This document shows, piece by piece, positions 1 to 9,656 of a DNA stretch of 38,749 nucleotides. The notes under the pieces were generated by a model. That model made no database searches, had not been told where the DNA came from, and worked only from the letters and a program-made list of their open reading frames with translations. The stretch is from UBA11869 sp964544965. GTDB lineage: Bacteria; Pseudomonadota; Gammaproteobacteria; Eutrophobiales; Eutrophobiaceae. The first letter of the stretch is position 1; every line of letters starts with the position of its first letter. The stretch lies in assembly GCA_964544965.1 (NCBI GenBank), contig CAZJED010000006.1, positions 1-38,749 on the forward strand. The letters are read 5' to 3'. The translations under genes and the position numbers were made by a program.

Positions 1-102
1 ATGTCGCATAATATACAAGTATGAATTCATCAAAATTTTCCCCTAAAAAAATCCTTTAACAACAACATGATAAAAATAAATCAAATTTTTTTAAATATTC
101 TC

Positions 103-130
103 TTGCAATTTAAAAGCTATATGTTCTAAT
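103..130 (+). promoter_or_regulatory. Probable sigma-70 promoter of the phosphate-uptake operon
   Basis: A -35-like TTGCAA (103-108) and a -10-like TCTAAT (125-130) are separated by 16 bases. They lie about 90 bases upstream of the first gene of the operon. The match is moderate and the surrounding DNA is AT-rich, so chance resemblance is possible. I found no convincing PhoB box in the expected position. Confidence 0.4.
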
Positions 131-217
131 GCGCGAAATTTTGGCATGAAAAGTTAAAAATCAATTATGAGTTTTAAAGCTTTTACAAAATTTTCACAAA
201 TACTGAGGCACTAATCA

Positions 218-898
218 ATGGCTCAATCTAGTTATTTTTCTCGAATATTTGGTAATTCCCCTGTAAGCCCTTTACAAAAACACATAGATAAAGTTGTTTT
301 GTGTGTTGAGGAATTAATTCCCTATTTTGATGCTGTCATTAAAAATGATTGGGGACAGGCTGAAAAAATACAAAGCCATCTTGCGGAATTAGAAAATGAT
401 GCGGATGAAATAAAAAATTTATTACGTATGCAACTTCCCAGTAGTCTTTTTATGCCGATGGACAGAAGAGATGTTCTCGATGTACTTCAGTTGCAAGATA
501 AAATTGCAAACAAAGCAAAAGATATTGCAGGACTTGTACTTGGAAGAAAAATGTTATTGCCTGAATCAATATGTAAAACATATATAGAATTTTTAAATAG
601 GTGTATTGACGCAATCCGTCAGGCACAAAGTGCAATCAATGAACTGGATGAGTTAGTAACTGTTGGCTTTCGTGGGAATGAAGTTACCCGTGTTAAAAAA
701 ATGATCGAGGAGCTTCATATCATTGAAGGCGAAACAGATAAAATTCAAATCAAATTACGCGCTGAATTATTTAAAATTGAAAAAGACCTGCCACCTGTCG
801 ATGTTATGTTTATTTACAAAATTATTGAATGGACAGGCGACCTTGCAGATAACGCCCAAAGCACGGGTAACCGACTTCAATTAATGCTCGCTAAATAG
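218..898 (+). CDS. DUF47 (PhoU-like) phosphate transport accessory protein
   Basis: This 226-residue soluble protein is almost entirely helical and has the length and pattern of the DUF47/TIGR00153 family. The family is distantly related to PhoU and is nearly always encoded beside PiT phosphate transporters, whose activity it is thought to modulate. Features typical of the family are the acidic helix around ELENDADEIKN (residues about 52-62) and the C-terminal part around DLADNAQSTGNRL. The ATG is preceded by a GAGG ribosome binding site at 205-208. The gene ends 11 bases before the PiT gene, so the two are cotranscribed. The family call is firm; the regulatory role is inferred from family context. 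Confidence 0.9.
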   Translation: MAQSSYFSRIFGNSPVSPLQKHIDKVVLCVEELIPYFDAVIKNDWGQAEKIQSHLAELENDADEIKNLLRMQLPSSLFMPMDRRDVLDVLQLQDKIANKAKDIAGLVLGRKMLLPESICKTYIEFLNRCIDAIRQAQSAINELDELVTVGFRGNEVTRVKKMIEELHIIEGETDKIQIKLRAELFKIEKDLPPVDVMFIYKIIEWTGDLADNAQSTGNRLQLMLAK

Positions 899-909
899 AA
901 AGAACCGCA

Positions 910-2160
910 ATGGAACATACAACAATATTATTAATATTGGCTGGTTGCTTCGGACTCTTTATGGCCTGGGGGATTGGGGCGAATGATGTTGCTAATGCAA
1001 TGGCAACTTCTGTTGGCTCAAAGGCATTAACGCTAAAACAAGCAGTTATTATTGCTGCGATTTTTGAATTTGCAGGTGCCTTCCTTGCTGGCGGGCAGGT
1101 TACATCAACAATCCGTAAGGGAATAATTGATGCAAGCTTGCTTAGCAACTCTCCGGAACTACTTGTTTACGGAATGCTCGCGGCTCTTTTAGCTGCGGGG
1201 CTATGGTTATTGATTGCCACTCGATATGGTTTACCTGTTTCAACAACACATTCGATTGTGGGCGCCATTGTCGGCTTTGCTGCCGTTGGTATTGGTATTG
1301 AAGCAGTTAAATGGGTAAAAGTTGGTTCAATCGCTGCAAGCTGGGTGGTCTCACCAGTAATAGCCGGTGGGGTTGCTTATTTTTTATTTCGTAGTGTTCA
1401 AAAATTAATTCTTAACACCAGCGATCCAATAGAAAATGCAAAACGTTATGTACCAATTTATATTTTCTTAACGGGAGCCATGATTTCACTCGTAACCATG
1501 TTTAAGGGTTTAAAACATATTGGTCTCGATTTATCTAAAAATGAGTGTTATAGCATCAGTCTTTTTGTAGGAATATTTTGCGCAATCATTGGTGACTTTT
1601 TAATTCGCAAAATTAAATTCAGTAAAAATAAAAATATGGGGAATCAGTTCTTTAATGTTGAAAATGTTTTTGGTGTTTTAATGATTTTTTCTGCATGCGC
1701 TATGGCTTTCGCACATGGTTCAAATGATGTTGCTAATGCAGTAGGACCTGTTGCTGCAATAGTTAGCATAGTATCCAGTGGCGGTGAGATTGCACAAAAA
1801 TCTTTAATGCCTATCTGGATACTTTTACTTGGTTCTGTAGGTATAGTTGCTGGTCTTTTAATGTATGGCTACAAAGTAATTGCAACTGTGGGTCATCGCA
1901 TCACCGAATTAACACCTAGTCGCGGTTTCTGTTGTAATTTAGCTGCTGCTATGACGGTTGTTTTAGCTTCAGGGACAGGAATACCTATATCAACTACTCA
2001 CACTCTCGTCGGTGCTGTGCTTGGTGTTGGATTCGCGCGAGGGATATCTGCCTTGAATCTTAGGATTGTCGGCTCAATATTCTTATCATGGATTATCACC
2101 TTACCGGCCGGCGGCATAATGGCAATAGTATTTTTCTATTTCTTACTGGGAATTTTTTAA
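910..2160 (+). CDS. PiT-family inorganic phosphate transporter
   Basis: This 416-residue polytopic inner-membrane protein is a low-affinity symporter for metal-phosphate complexes or phosphate. The two family signatures, one per inverted half, are visible: GANDVANA near residue 22 and GSNDVANAVGP near residue 270. Each half also has a STTH motif (VSTTHSIVGA and ISTTHTLVGA). The stretches between the motifs are hydrophobic helices, with a short hydrophilic loop in the middle (around KIKFSKNKN). It is the second gene of a three-gene operon, between the DUF47 accessory protein and an OprO/P-like porin. Substrate could in principle be sulfate (CysP-type PiT), but the DUF47 partner and the porin favour phosphate. 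Confidence 0.93.
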   Translation: MEHTTILLILAGCFGLFMAWGIGANDVANAMATSVGSKALTLKQAVIIAAIFEFAGAFLAGGQVTSTIRKGIIDASLLSNSPELLVYGMLAALLAAGLWLLIATRYGLPVSTTHSIVGAIVGFAAVGIGIEAVKWVKVGSIAASWVVSPVIAGGVAYFLFRSVQKLILNTSDPIENAKRYVPIYIFLTGAMISLVTMFKGLKHIGLDLSKNECYSISLFVGIFCAIIGDFLIRKIKFSKNKNMGNQFFNVENVFGVLMIFSACAMAFAHGSNDVANAVGPVAAIVSIVSSGGEIAQKSLMPIWILLLGSVGIVAGLLMYGYKVIATVGHRITELTPSRGFCCNLAAAMTVVLASGTGIPISTTHTLVGAVLGVGFARGISALNLRIVGSIFLSWIITLPAGGIMAIVFFYFLLGIF

Positions 2161-2175
2161 TTACAAAGAAGATGC

Positions 2176-3564
2176 ATGTTGTTTAAAAAAAATTACTTAA
2201 AAAATATAATATTTTCTGGCTTTATTGTATTTTTTATAGTGCTACCACCTCCTGTTGTAGCAGCTAATGAAGCGCTATTAGAACTTTTAAAGGTACTTCG
2301 TGATAAAGGCACCCTTTCACCTCAAGAATATGAACTCCTTGTTGAAGCCTCTAAAGAAGATAACGAAAAAATTAAAAAAAGTATTGATGAGATGAAGGCT
2401 AAAGTTAAAAAAACAAAAAAAGATTCGGTTAAAATTACAACAAAAGGGAAATTCAAGGTTGCATCACAAGATGGTTCCTGGGAATGGCAACCCATTGGCA
2501 GAATATTTTGGGATACCGTGTTTGCCGACAGAGATAATTCAAATCTAGAAGCGACAAACTCAGAACTACGTCGTGCCCGTCTGGGCTTCCAGGGTAAAAT
2601 TAAACCATTGGGTTATAAACTTGAGATTGATTTTGCAAACTCAGGGTCAGCAACTTGGAAGGATATCTGGCTTTCATATAATAATAAAAATGATCTGGGT
2701 AAGTGGTTTTTTAAGATTGGTCAACATCATGTGCCGTTTGGCCATGCAACAATCAGTAGCAGTAAATATAAACCATTGATGAGACGCCCTCTGTTTGGAG
2801 ATGGTCCTCAAATATCCCGTGCCGTGGGTATTGCATACCGCCAGGATGCAAGTCGTTGGTTCTTTCATGCAGGAGCTTTTCTTCCTGCCCTTGGAACAGG
2901 CTCTGACGAGACGGGAGAGGGGACAACTGACAGAGAGACCTATGCATTTCGTATTGGTGGCCAACCATTTTTTAAAGATAAAACACATTTAATTCACTCT
3001 GCTTTCTCATACCAATATGAACAATACAATGGTGATGCTTTTAATAGTATTGATAATTCACTTTTATCGCATGTGGGTGATGGCAATGCCTTGGTCGCAA
3101 ATTTCGGGGCCAATACCGATGATTCAAATGCATACGACTTAGAATTGATCAGTGTGTGGGGGCCGTTTCATAGTGTATTTGAATATGTTGCATGGGATGT
3201 ATCTGATCCTGATGGTGATGCTGACCTAAGTGCCTGGGCTTTTGATGTAGGTTGGTTTTTCACCGGTGAATCTATGGAATATAAAGCGGGTGCATTTAGC
3301 GAAATTAAACCAAAAGCACCAATTGGAAAAGGAGGTTGGGGGGCATGGCAAATTGCAGCACGCTTTGAAAATATGGATTTAACTGATGGCAATATTATCG
3401 GTGGGGAAGCCGATGTATTTACAGTGGGGCTTAACTGGTATCTGACTTCAAATACCCGCTTAATGGCAAATTATGGTGTTGTACTTGATTTCGACCGCAA
3501 TGGTTTTGCTGATGATGGGCGGGAACCCTCTGTTTTTCAAATGCGAGCTCAAGTCTATTGGTAA
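2176..3564 (+). CDS. OprO/OprP-family phosphate-selective porin
   Basis: This 462-residue outer-membrane beta-barrel belongs to the phosphate-selective porin O/P family (PF07396). A signal peptide covers about residues 1-30, with likely cleavage after VVAA. A charged, Lys-rich coiled-coil segment follows (about 35-90), probably a trimerisation or peptidoglycan-side stalk. The barrel then begins with RIFWDTVFAD, LRRARLGFQG and GYKLEIDFAN, which are typical of the family, and ends in the aromatic residue Trp, as expected for BAM recognition. It starts 15 bases after the PiT gene and is followed by a strong terminator, so it closes the phosphate operon. Substrate choice within this family varies (phosphate, polyphosphate); the operon partners argue for phosphate. 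Confidence 0.88.
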   Translation: MLFKKNYLKNIIFSGFIVFFIVLPPPVVAANEALLELLKVLRDKGTLSPQEYELLVEASKEDNEKIKKSIDEMKAKVKKTKKDSVKITTKGKFKVASQDGSWEWQPIGRIFWDTVFADRDNSNLEATNSELRRARLGFQGKIKPLGYKLEIDFANSGSATWKDIWLSYNNKNDLGKWFFKIGQHHVPFGHATISSSKYKPLMRRPLFGDGPQISRAVGIAYRQDASRWFFHAGAFLPALGTGSDETGEGTTDRETYAFRIGGQPFFKDKTHLIHSAFSYQYEQYNGDAFNSIDNSLLSHVGDGNALVANFGANTDDSNAYDLELISVWGPFHSVFEYVAWDVSDPDGDADLSAWAFDVGWFFTGESMEYKAGAFSEIKPKAPIGKGGWGAWQIAARFENMDLTDGNIIGGEADVFTVGLNWYLTSNTRLMANYGVVLDFDRNGFADDGREPSVFQMRAQVYW

Positions 3565-3600
3565 AACAATATGACTGTCGAAAAATCTACTACTTCATAG

Positions 3601-3625
3601 ACCTCGCAATGCGAGGTTATTTTTT
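3601..3625 (+). terminator. Rho-independent terminator after the phosphate operon
   Basis: ACCTCGC (3601-3607) pairs perfectly with GCGAGGT (3611-3617) around a three-base loop, followed by a T-rich tract (3618-3625). It sits 36 bases after the porin stop codon and separates that operon from leuS. Confidence 0.9.
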
Positions 3626-3692
3626 GTAATTTAAAAAAATCTCTCATGCTGTATGCTTTCATTAAGAAAGAGCAACAAAAAATGAAAACTTA

Positions 3693-6146
3693 ATGAATAA
3701 CGAATATAGACCAGACAAAATAGAAACTGACATACAAAAAAAGTGGTCAGATACGAATGCCTTTGAAGTTTCCGAGGACCCAACAAAAGAAAAATTCTAT
3801 TGTCTTTCAATGTTCCCCTACCCCAGCGGCAAATTGCATATGGGGCACGTTCGTAATTACACAATAGGGGATGTCATCAGTCGTTATCAGCGCATGCAGG
3901 GGAAAAATGTTTTGCAGCCAATGGGCTGGGATGCATTTGGTTTGCCTGCAGAAGGGGCGGCAATTAAAAACAATGTGCCCCCTGCAAAATGGACTTATGA
4001 AAATATTGATTATATGCGTGGACAATTAAAACGCCTTGGTTTTGCTTATGATTGGAATCGGGAATTGGCAACATGCGACCCCGATTATTATCGTTGGGAA
4101 CAATGGTTCTTTACAAAGCTTTATGAAAAAGAATTAGTTTATAAAAAAACATCGGTCGTTAACTGGGATCCTGTTGATCGAACGGTATTAGCAAACGAAC
4201 AGGTTATTGATGGAAAAGGTTGGCGTTCTGGCGCCACAGTTGAACGTCGTGAAATACCGCAATGGTTTTTAAAAATTACCGATTACGCAGATGAACTTCT
4301 TGAAGACCTAGAAAAACTTTCAGGCTGGCCGGATGCAGTTAAAACGATGCAGGCAAATTGGATTGGTCGCTCTGAAGGAGTTGAAGTTGATTTTAAAGTC
4401 GAAGGTACGGGTGAATCATTACGTATCTATACAACACGCCCCGACACCATTATGGGAGTAAGTTACATGGCAGTGGCAGCGGAACACCCGCTAGCCAAAT
4501 CTGCAGCTGAAAATGATGATGTCATCGCTAAATTTATTGACGAATGCAAAAGTAGCGGAACCTCTGAGCTTGAACTTGAAACCATGGAAAAAAAAGGAAT
4601 GCCACTTAACATTAATCTCCATCATCCGATAAGCAATGAAATCATTCCGCTCTGGGTTTCAAATTTTGTGTTAATGGGATATGGCACCGGTGCAGTGATG
4701 GCCGTTCCTGGTCATGACCAACGTGACTGGGAGTTTGCAAATAAATATAAGCTACCTATTAAACAAGTTATCTTCCCGGCAGATGGCAATCAACATGATA
4801 TAACTGAATCGGCCTATATAGAAAAAGGGGTGCTTAAAAATTCAGGGGAGTTTGATGAACTAAGTTCAGAAGATGCCTGTAATGCAGTCGCAGAGTTTGT
4901 TGAGAAAAATAAATGCGGTAACCGAAAAATTAATTACCGTTTAAGAGACTGGGGAATTTCGCGCCAGCGTTATTGGGGATGTCCTATTCCCATCATTAAC
5001 ACACAAGATGGTAAGGCTCTTTCTGTCCCCGAGGACCAACTACCCGTTGTGCTACCCGAGGAGATAGAATTTGAGGGTATCAGTTCTCCGATAAAATCAA
5101 TGAAAGAATTTATTAATACTGATGCGCCAGATGGTAGCGGTAGCGGTGAAAGAGAAACTGATACTTTTGATACCTTCTTTGAATCTTCCTGGTATTTTGT
5201 ACGATACTGCTGTCCGGACAATAACGAAGTTATGACAGATGAACGCGCTAATTACTGGCTTCCCGTTGATCAATACATCGGCGGCGTTGAACATGCCATT
5301 CTACATCTTCTATATGCGCGATTTTTTCATAAGTTAATGCGTGATTTAGGTTTATTAAAATGTGATGAACCATTTACAAATTTACTTACTCAGGGAATGG
5401 TATTAAAAGATGGCGCTAAAATGTCTAAATCGAAAGGTAATACTGTTGACCCGCAATCTTTAATTGATGAATACGGTGCGGATACAGTTCGTTTGTTTAT
5501 GATGTTTGCCTCTCCGCCCGAACAAAGTCTTGAATGGAAAGATGAAGGCGTTGAAGGTGCGCATCGTTTTTTAAAAAGACTATGGAAATTTGCGAGCACA
5601 CATATTAATGAAGGTAAGTCCCCAACTTTAAATCCTGCTTCAATAACTGATGCGCAAAAAAAGTTACGTCGGAAAATTCATACAACAATTAATAAAGTAA
5701 ATGATGATATTGGTCGTCGGTATACTTTCAATACTGCAATTGCTGCCGTAATGGAGATGATTAATGCACTATCGCGCTGTGAATTAAAAAATGATAATGA
5801 CCACGCAATTATGCGTGAAGGTGTTGAAACAGCAATCCTACTACTTTCCCCAATCGTCCCGCACATAACTAATGCACTTTGGGTTGAGCTCGGACATAGC
5901 GAACCCCTAATTGATGCCATCTGGCCCAAATCAGACCCAGATGCACTAGAGCAAAACGAGATAGAAATGATTGTTCAAATTAACGGCAAACTTCGTGGAA
6001 AAATTACCGTTGCAAAAAATGCTGAACAAAAACAAATAGAAAATCAAGCAGTTGAAGATGAAAAAGTAAAACGAAATTTAGAAGGTAAAACGATTAAAAA
6101 AATCATCGTAATCCCAGAACGATTAGTGAACATCGTAGTGTCATAG
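3693..6146 (+). CDS. leuS: Leucyl-tRNA synthetase
   Basis: LeuRS attaches leucine to tRNA-Leu in the cytoplasm. The 817-residue protein has the class I signatures HMGH at 49-52 and KMSKS at 576-580. The CP1 editing domain lies between them (TTRPDTIMGV and YGTGAVMAVPGHDQRD are its hallmark segments). The C-terminal domain begins with EMIVQINGKLRGK. It is somewhat shorter than the enterobacterial enzyme but no domain is missing. The start MNNEYRPDKIE is the normal LeuRS start, although the ribosome binding site is weak. It heads a run of eight genes on this strand with lptE next, an order conserved in gammaproteobacteria. Confidence 0.98.
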   Translation: MNNEYRPDKIETDIQKKWSDTNAFEVSEDPTKEKFYCLSMFPYPSGKLHMGHVRNYTIGDVISRYQRMQGKNVLQPMGWDAFGLPAEGAAIKNNVPPAKWTYENIDYMRGQLKRLGFAYDWNRELATCDPDYYRWEQWFFTKLYEKELVYKKTSVVNWDPVDRTVLANEQVIDGKGWRSGATVERREIPQWFLKITDYADELLEDLEKLSGWPDAVKTMQANWIGRSEGVEVDFKVEGTGESLRIYTTRPDTIMGVSYMAVAAEHPLAKSAAENDDVIAKFIDECKSSGTSELELETMEKKGMPLNINLHHPISNEIIPLWVSNFVLMGYGTGAVMAVPGHDQRDWEFANKYKLPIKQVIFPADGNQHDITESAYIEKGVLKNSGEFDELSSEDACNAVAEFVEKNKCGNRKINYRLRDWGISRQRYWGCPIPIINTQDGKALSVPEDQLPVVLPEEIEFEGISSPIKSMKEFINTDAPDGSGSGERETDTFDTFFESSWYFVRYCCPDNNEVMTDERANYWLPVDQYIGGVEHAILHLLYARFFHKLMRDLGLLKCDEPFTNLLTQGMVLKDGAKMSKSKGNTVDPQSLIDEYGADTVRLFMMFASPPEQSLEWKDEGVEGAHRFLKRLWKFASTHINEGKSPTLNPASITDAQKKLRRKIHTTINKVNDDIGRRYTFNTAIAAVMEMINALSRCELKNDNDHAIMREGVETAILLLSPIVPHITNALWVELGHSEPLIDAIWPKSDPDALEQNEIEMIVQINGKLRGKITVAKNAEQKQIENQAVEDEKVKRNLEGKTIKKIIVIPERLVNIVVS

Positions 6147-6194
6147 GGTAAGATAGGATGATAATAACTAGTTAAAGCTGTTAAGAGGAAATTA

Positions 6195-6686
6195 ATGAAA
6201 GTCCGTTTATTACTTATTTATTTCTTACTGTTAACCACCGCTTGTGGTTTTCATCTGCGTGGCTCACAAACAACGAAAATTAATATTGATAATATTTTTA
6301 TTACTGGTGGCTCTGCACTAGCTAAAGAAGTTAAATCTCAGTTTTTAAATGCCGGCACTTCATTTGCAGCATCATCACAAGAGGCTTCATATGTTATTAC
6401 CCTAAAAGAATCACGTTTTGAAAAATCAGTACTAAGTGTTTCGCCAACAACGGGTAAGGTTGAAGAGTATCAAGTGGTATTTCAGGCAAAAATGGACGCG
6501 ATACGTGCAGATGGTACCTATATTATTGAGAACGAAAAAATAATGGTGATTCGCGATTTTGCTTTTGATGAAAATGCAGTGCTGGGTGAATTCTCAGAAG
6601 AATCTATCATTCAGGAAGATTTAGTGCGCCATGCTGCCAACCAAGTACTCCGTCGGCTTCAGGCATTACTGTCTTCACCTAAATAA
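6195..6686 (+). CDS. lptE: LPS-assembly lipoprotein LptE
   Basis: LptE is the outer-membrane lipoprotein that plugs the LptD barrel and helps insert lipopolysaccharide into the outer leaflet. The 163-residue product has a lipoprotein signal peptide with lipobox LTTAC, so Cys17 is the acylated residue. GFHLRGS follows immediately, the standard start of mature LptE. The body has the alpha/beta pattern of the family. A good ribosome binding site (AAGAGGAAATTAATG) precedes the ATG. It lies between leuS and holA, as in most gammaproteobacteria. A probable lptD start lies at the far right edge of this window. Confidence 0.93.
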   Translation: MKVRLLLIYFLLLTTACGFHLRGSQTTKINIDNIFITGGSALAKEVKSQFLNAGTSFAASSQEASYVITLKESRFEKSVLSVSPTTGKVEEYQVVFQAKMDAIRADGTYIIENEKIMVIRDFAFDENAVLGEFSEESIIQEDLVRHAANQVLRRLQALLSSPK

Positions 6687-6702
6687 CAAAGCGTAGCAAT
6701 AA

Positions 6703-7734
6703 ATGAGATTGCGCCCCGACCAACTTAAGACACACCTAAAACGTTCAAACATAACACCTATTTATTTTGTCAGTGGCGATGAACCGCTGCAAAAACTCGA
6801 GTGCATTGACCTAATAAGGAATCACCATAGACAACAAGGTTATGATGAACGTCTTGTATTTGACGTGAGTAAATCATTTGATTGGAATGTATTAGCTGAG
6901 GCAAGCAGTAACTTATCATTATTTTCAAATCAAAAAATTATTGAATTAAGAATGGCAGCGCCCAAACCAGGAAGAGAAGGAGGAAGTGTGCTTCAGAAAT
7001 TTTCTGAAAGAGAAAATGATGGCACTTTGCTTATTATCAGCTCAGAAAAAATGGATAAAAGCACACAAAAAAACAAATGGGTGAAATCTATTGATAAAGC
7101 TGGAGTTATGATACAGGTCTGGCCAATAGGTCCCGCGCAACTACCTGGCTGGATACAACAGCGGGCGCAAAATAAACAGAAGAAAATAACGTATGAGGCA
7201 GCAAAACTAATTGCTGAACGTGTCGAAGGAAATTTACCAGCAGCACAACAGGAAATTGAAAAATTAGTGTTGTTAATTGAAAAAGATGATATGGATGTTG
7301 AAGATGTAATTAGCGCGGTTGCCGATAACACTCGATACAATGTATTTGATATGATTGAAAGTGCATTCCTTGGCAACACCGACAGAACATTACTTATGTT
7401 AAATGGTTTAAAAAATGAAGGTGTCGAACCGCTTGCCCTATTTGGTGCATTAATGTGGGAATACCGTAGGCTATGTTCAATTGCCTATGAGTACAAAGCA
7501 GGAGACCAATTAGAAAATATTTTTAAATCTTATAGAATATGGGATCAGAAAAAACGTGCAATCACCGCTATTTTAAAAAGGCTCTCTTGTAAAGACCTTG
7601 ACCAATTATTAAATTATTGTGCGACAATTGACAAAACGCTAAAGAGCGGTCAAAGAGAAAAGGCGTGGGGCCAATTTAGTACATTATTGATGGCAATAGC
7701 AGGTATCAATACAAATAAATTACAAATTTCATAA
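6703..7734 (+). CDS. holA: DNA polymerase III delta subunit
   Basis: HolA is the delta subunit of the clamp-loader complex, which opens the sliding clamp during DNA replication. At 343 residues it has normal length. The start MRLRPDQLKTHL, the following PIYFVSGDEPLQKLE segment, and the later FDMIESAFLGN and LWEYRRL segments match the N-terminal AAA-like domain and the C-terminal collar domain of delta. It begins 16 bases after lptE. No Walker A motif is expected for delta and none is seen. Confidence 0.95.
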   Translation: MRLRPDQLKTHLKRSNITPIYFVSGDEPLQKLECIDLIRNHHRQQGYDERLVFDVSKSFDWNVLAEASSNLSLFSNQKIIELRMAAPKPGREGGSVLQKFSERENDGTLLIISSEKMDKSTQKNKWVKSIDKAGVMIQVWPIGPAQLPGWIQQRAQNKQKKITYEAAKLIAERVEGNLPAAQQEIEKLVLLIEKDDMDVEDVISAVADNTRYNVFDMIESAFLGNTDRTLLMLNGLKNEGVEPLALFGALMWEYRRLCSIAYEYKAGDQLENIFKSYRIWDQKKRAITAILKRLSCKDLDQLLNYCATIDKTLKSGQREKAWGQFSTLLMAIAGINTNKLQIS

Positions 7735-7757
7735 AATAAATATTTAAAAAGAATCTG

Positions 7758-9014
7758 ATGGATATAAAAAAATACATAAATAAATTAGGTGAACAAGCTT
7801 ATGCTGCTTCGCGTGCAATGGCATCTGTTTCAACTGAAATAAAAAACACATCACTTAATGCTATTGCAAAAGAGATTATAAAAAACAAAGACAATTTAAT
7901 TAAAATTAATGAACAAGATTTGCAAGCAGCAAAAAAATCAGGATTGGAATCTGCGTTACTCGATAGGCTTGAATTAACAGCAGCGAGAATTGATGCAATG
8001 GCTGATGGTCTTAACCAAGTTGCCGACCTTGAGGATTTGATCGGTAAAACAACTGACTATGTCGAGCAGGCAAGTGGTATTAAAGTTGGGCGTATGCGTG
8101 TTCCGTTGGGGGTGATTGGCATTATTTACGAATCACGCCCGAATGTTACGGCAGATGCCGCTGGGCTTTGTCTGAAATCAGGTAATGCAACGATTCTGCG
8201 AGGTGGTTCTGAGGCAATTCATTCTAATCAAGCAATTGCCAACTGCATCCGTACGGGTCTTAAAAGCACGGGGCTCCCGGAAAATGCAGTCCAACTCATT
8301 GAAACAACAGAACGCGAAGCAGTCGGTGAACTACTAGGTATGTCTGAGTATGTTGATGTCATTGTGCCTCGCGGGGGTAAAGGTTTGATCGAACGGGTCA
8401 GCGCAGAAGCAAGAATGCCGGTAATTAAACATCTAGATGGTATTTGTCATGTCTATATTGATGATGATGCTGATATAGAAAAAGCTATCAGTATTGCCTA
8501 CAACGCAAAAACGCAACGTTACGGCACCTGTAACACAATGGAGTGTCTATTAATCGCTCGCTCACAAGCTAAAACTGTCTTAGAAAAACTAGGGCCGATG
8601 TATCAAAAAGCAGAAGTTGAAATTCGAGGCTGTAAGGAATCAAAAAAAATATTAGATAATATTAAAATTGCAAATGATGAAGATTATGCCACTGAATATT
8701 TAGCACCAATCTTATCACTTAAGATAGTTAATAATATTGATGAAGCAATACAACATATCGATAAGTTTGGTTCAAAACATACTGATACTATTGTGACAGA
8801 AAATAAATTAAATGCGGATCGTTTCCTGCGTGAAGTTGATTCGAGCTCGGTAATGTTAAACGCATCAACACGTTTTGCAGATGGTTACGAGTATGGTTTA
8901 GGTGCTGAGATTGGAATTAGTACAGATAAATTTCATGCGCGTGGCCCTGTAGGACTTGAGGGACTGACATCACAAAAATATATTGTACTTGGCGATGGTA
9001 ATATTCGTTCATAA
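7758..9014 (+). CDS. proA: Gamma-glutamyl phosphate reductase
   Basis: ProA reduces gamma-glutamyl phosphate to glutamate-5-semialdehyde with NADPH, the second step of proline synthesis. The 418-residue protein is an aldehyde-dehydrogenase-fold enzyme. Its catalytic cysteine is Cys258 in YGTCNTMECLL. The segments VPLGVIGIIYESRPNVT, KSGNATILRGGSEA and GPVGLEGLTSQKYI near the C-terminus are diagnostic. It lies between holA and nadD, a common gammaproteobacterial position. proB is not in this window. Confidence 0.97.
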   Translation: MDIKKYINKLGEQAYAASRAMASVSTEIKNTSLNAIAKEIIKNKDNLIKINEQDLQAAKKSGLESALLDRLELTAARIDAMADGLNQVADLEDLIGKTTDYVEQASGIKVGRMRVPLGVIGIIYESRPNVTADAAGLCLKSGNATILRGGSEAIHSNQAIANCIRTGLKSTGLPENAVQLIETTEREAVGELLGMSEYVDVIVPRGGKGLIERVSAEARMPVIKHLDGICHVYIDDDADIEKAISIAYNAKTQRYGTCNTMECLLIARSQAKTVLEKLGPMYQKAEVEIRGCKESKKILDNIKIANDEDYATEYLAPILSLKIVNNIDEAIQHIDKFGSKHTDTIVTENKLNADRFLREVDSSSVMLNASTRFADGYEYGLGAEIGISTDKFHARGPVGLEGLTSQKYIVLGDGNIRS

Positions 9015-9017
9015 CTA

Positions 9018-9656
9018 ATGCGTTTAATCGGCGTTCTTGGTGGTACATTTGACCCAATTCACAATGGGCATATTCATCTTGCTCTTGAAGTTCGTGATAA
9101 ATTAAAATTAGATGAAGTAAAATTAATCCCAGCTAATATCCCGCCACATCGTTCAACACCAACCACCTCTGCTGACGATAGAAAAAAAATGACGGAACTT
9201 GCAATTTGTGATCAGAAAAATTTATCTGTTGACTTTCGTGAAATTGAAAATAAAAATATTTCCTACACTATTAATACGCTTATATCATTACGTACTGAAT
9301 TTCCAAACGATGCATTATTTTTGATTGTTGGAGAAGATGTTTTTAATATGGTCGATAGTTGGAAAGATTGGCAATCTTTATTAAATTATACCCATATTAT
9401 TGTTGCAACAAGACCAGATGATGATAAAAATATTTCTGATGAATTAAAGATATGGCAAGATAAAAATAGAATAGATGATATTAAGATATTAAAAACTACT
9501 TTGTCTGGATATATTTTTTATATTAGTACACCTATTGTTGAAATTTCTTCCAGTATGATTAGGAAATATTATTCTGAACACAAAAATATTGGCGTGTACT
9601 TACCCGCTAATATTATTACCTACATAAAAGATAATAATCTTTATATGGATAATTGA
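9018..9656 (+). CDS. nadD: Nicotinate-mononucleotide adenylyltransferase
   Basis: NadD transfers AMP from ATP to nicotinate mononucleotide, giving deamido-NAD and pyrophosphate. The 212-residue protein begins with the nucleotidyltransferase motif GGTFDPIHNGH. It carries the characteristic C-terminal SSSMIRKYY segment (ISSTxIR-type motif). It starts three bases after proA and its TGA stop overlaps the ATG of rsfS. NadA, which acts earlier in the same pathway, is encoded about 14 kb downstream. Confidence 0.95.
   Translation: MRLIGVLGGTFDPIHNGHIHLALEVRDKLKLDEVKLIPANIPPHRSTPTTSADDRKKMTELAICDQKNLSVDFREIENKNISYTINTLISLRTEFPNDALFLIVGEDVFNMVDSWKDWQSLLNYTHIIVATRPDDDKNISDELKIWQDKNRIDDIKILKTTLSGYIFYISTPIVEISSSMIRKYYSEHKNIGVYLPANIITYIKDNNLYMDN

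Noticed and set aside
181..198. Two similar seven-base units (TTTTACA, TTTCACA) spaced 11 bases apart, like a PhoB box
   Set aside because: They end only about 20 bases before the start codon, too close to serve as a -35-replacing Pho box, and the match to CTGTCAT is poor.
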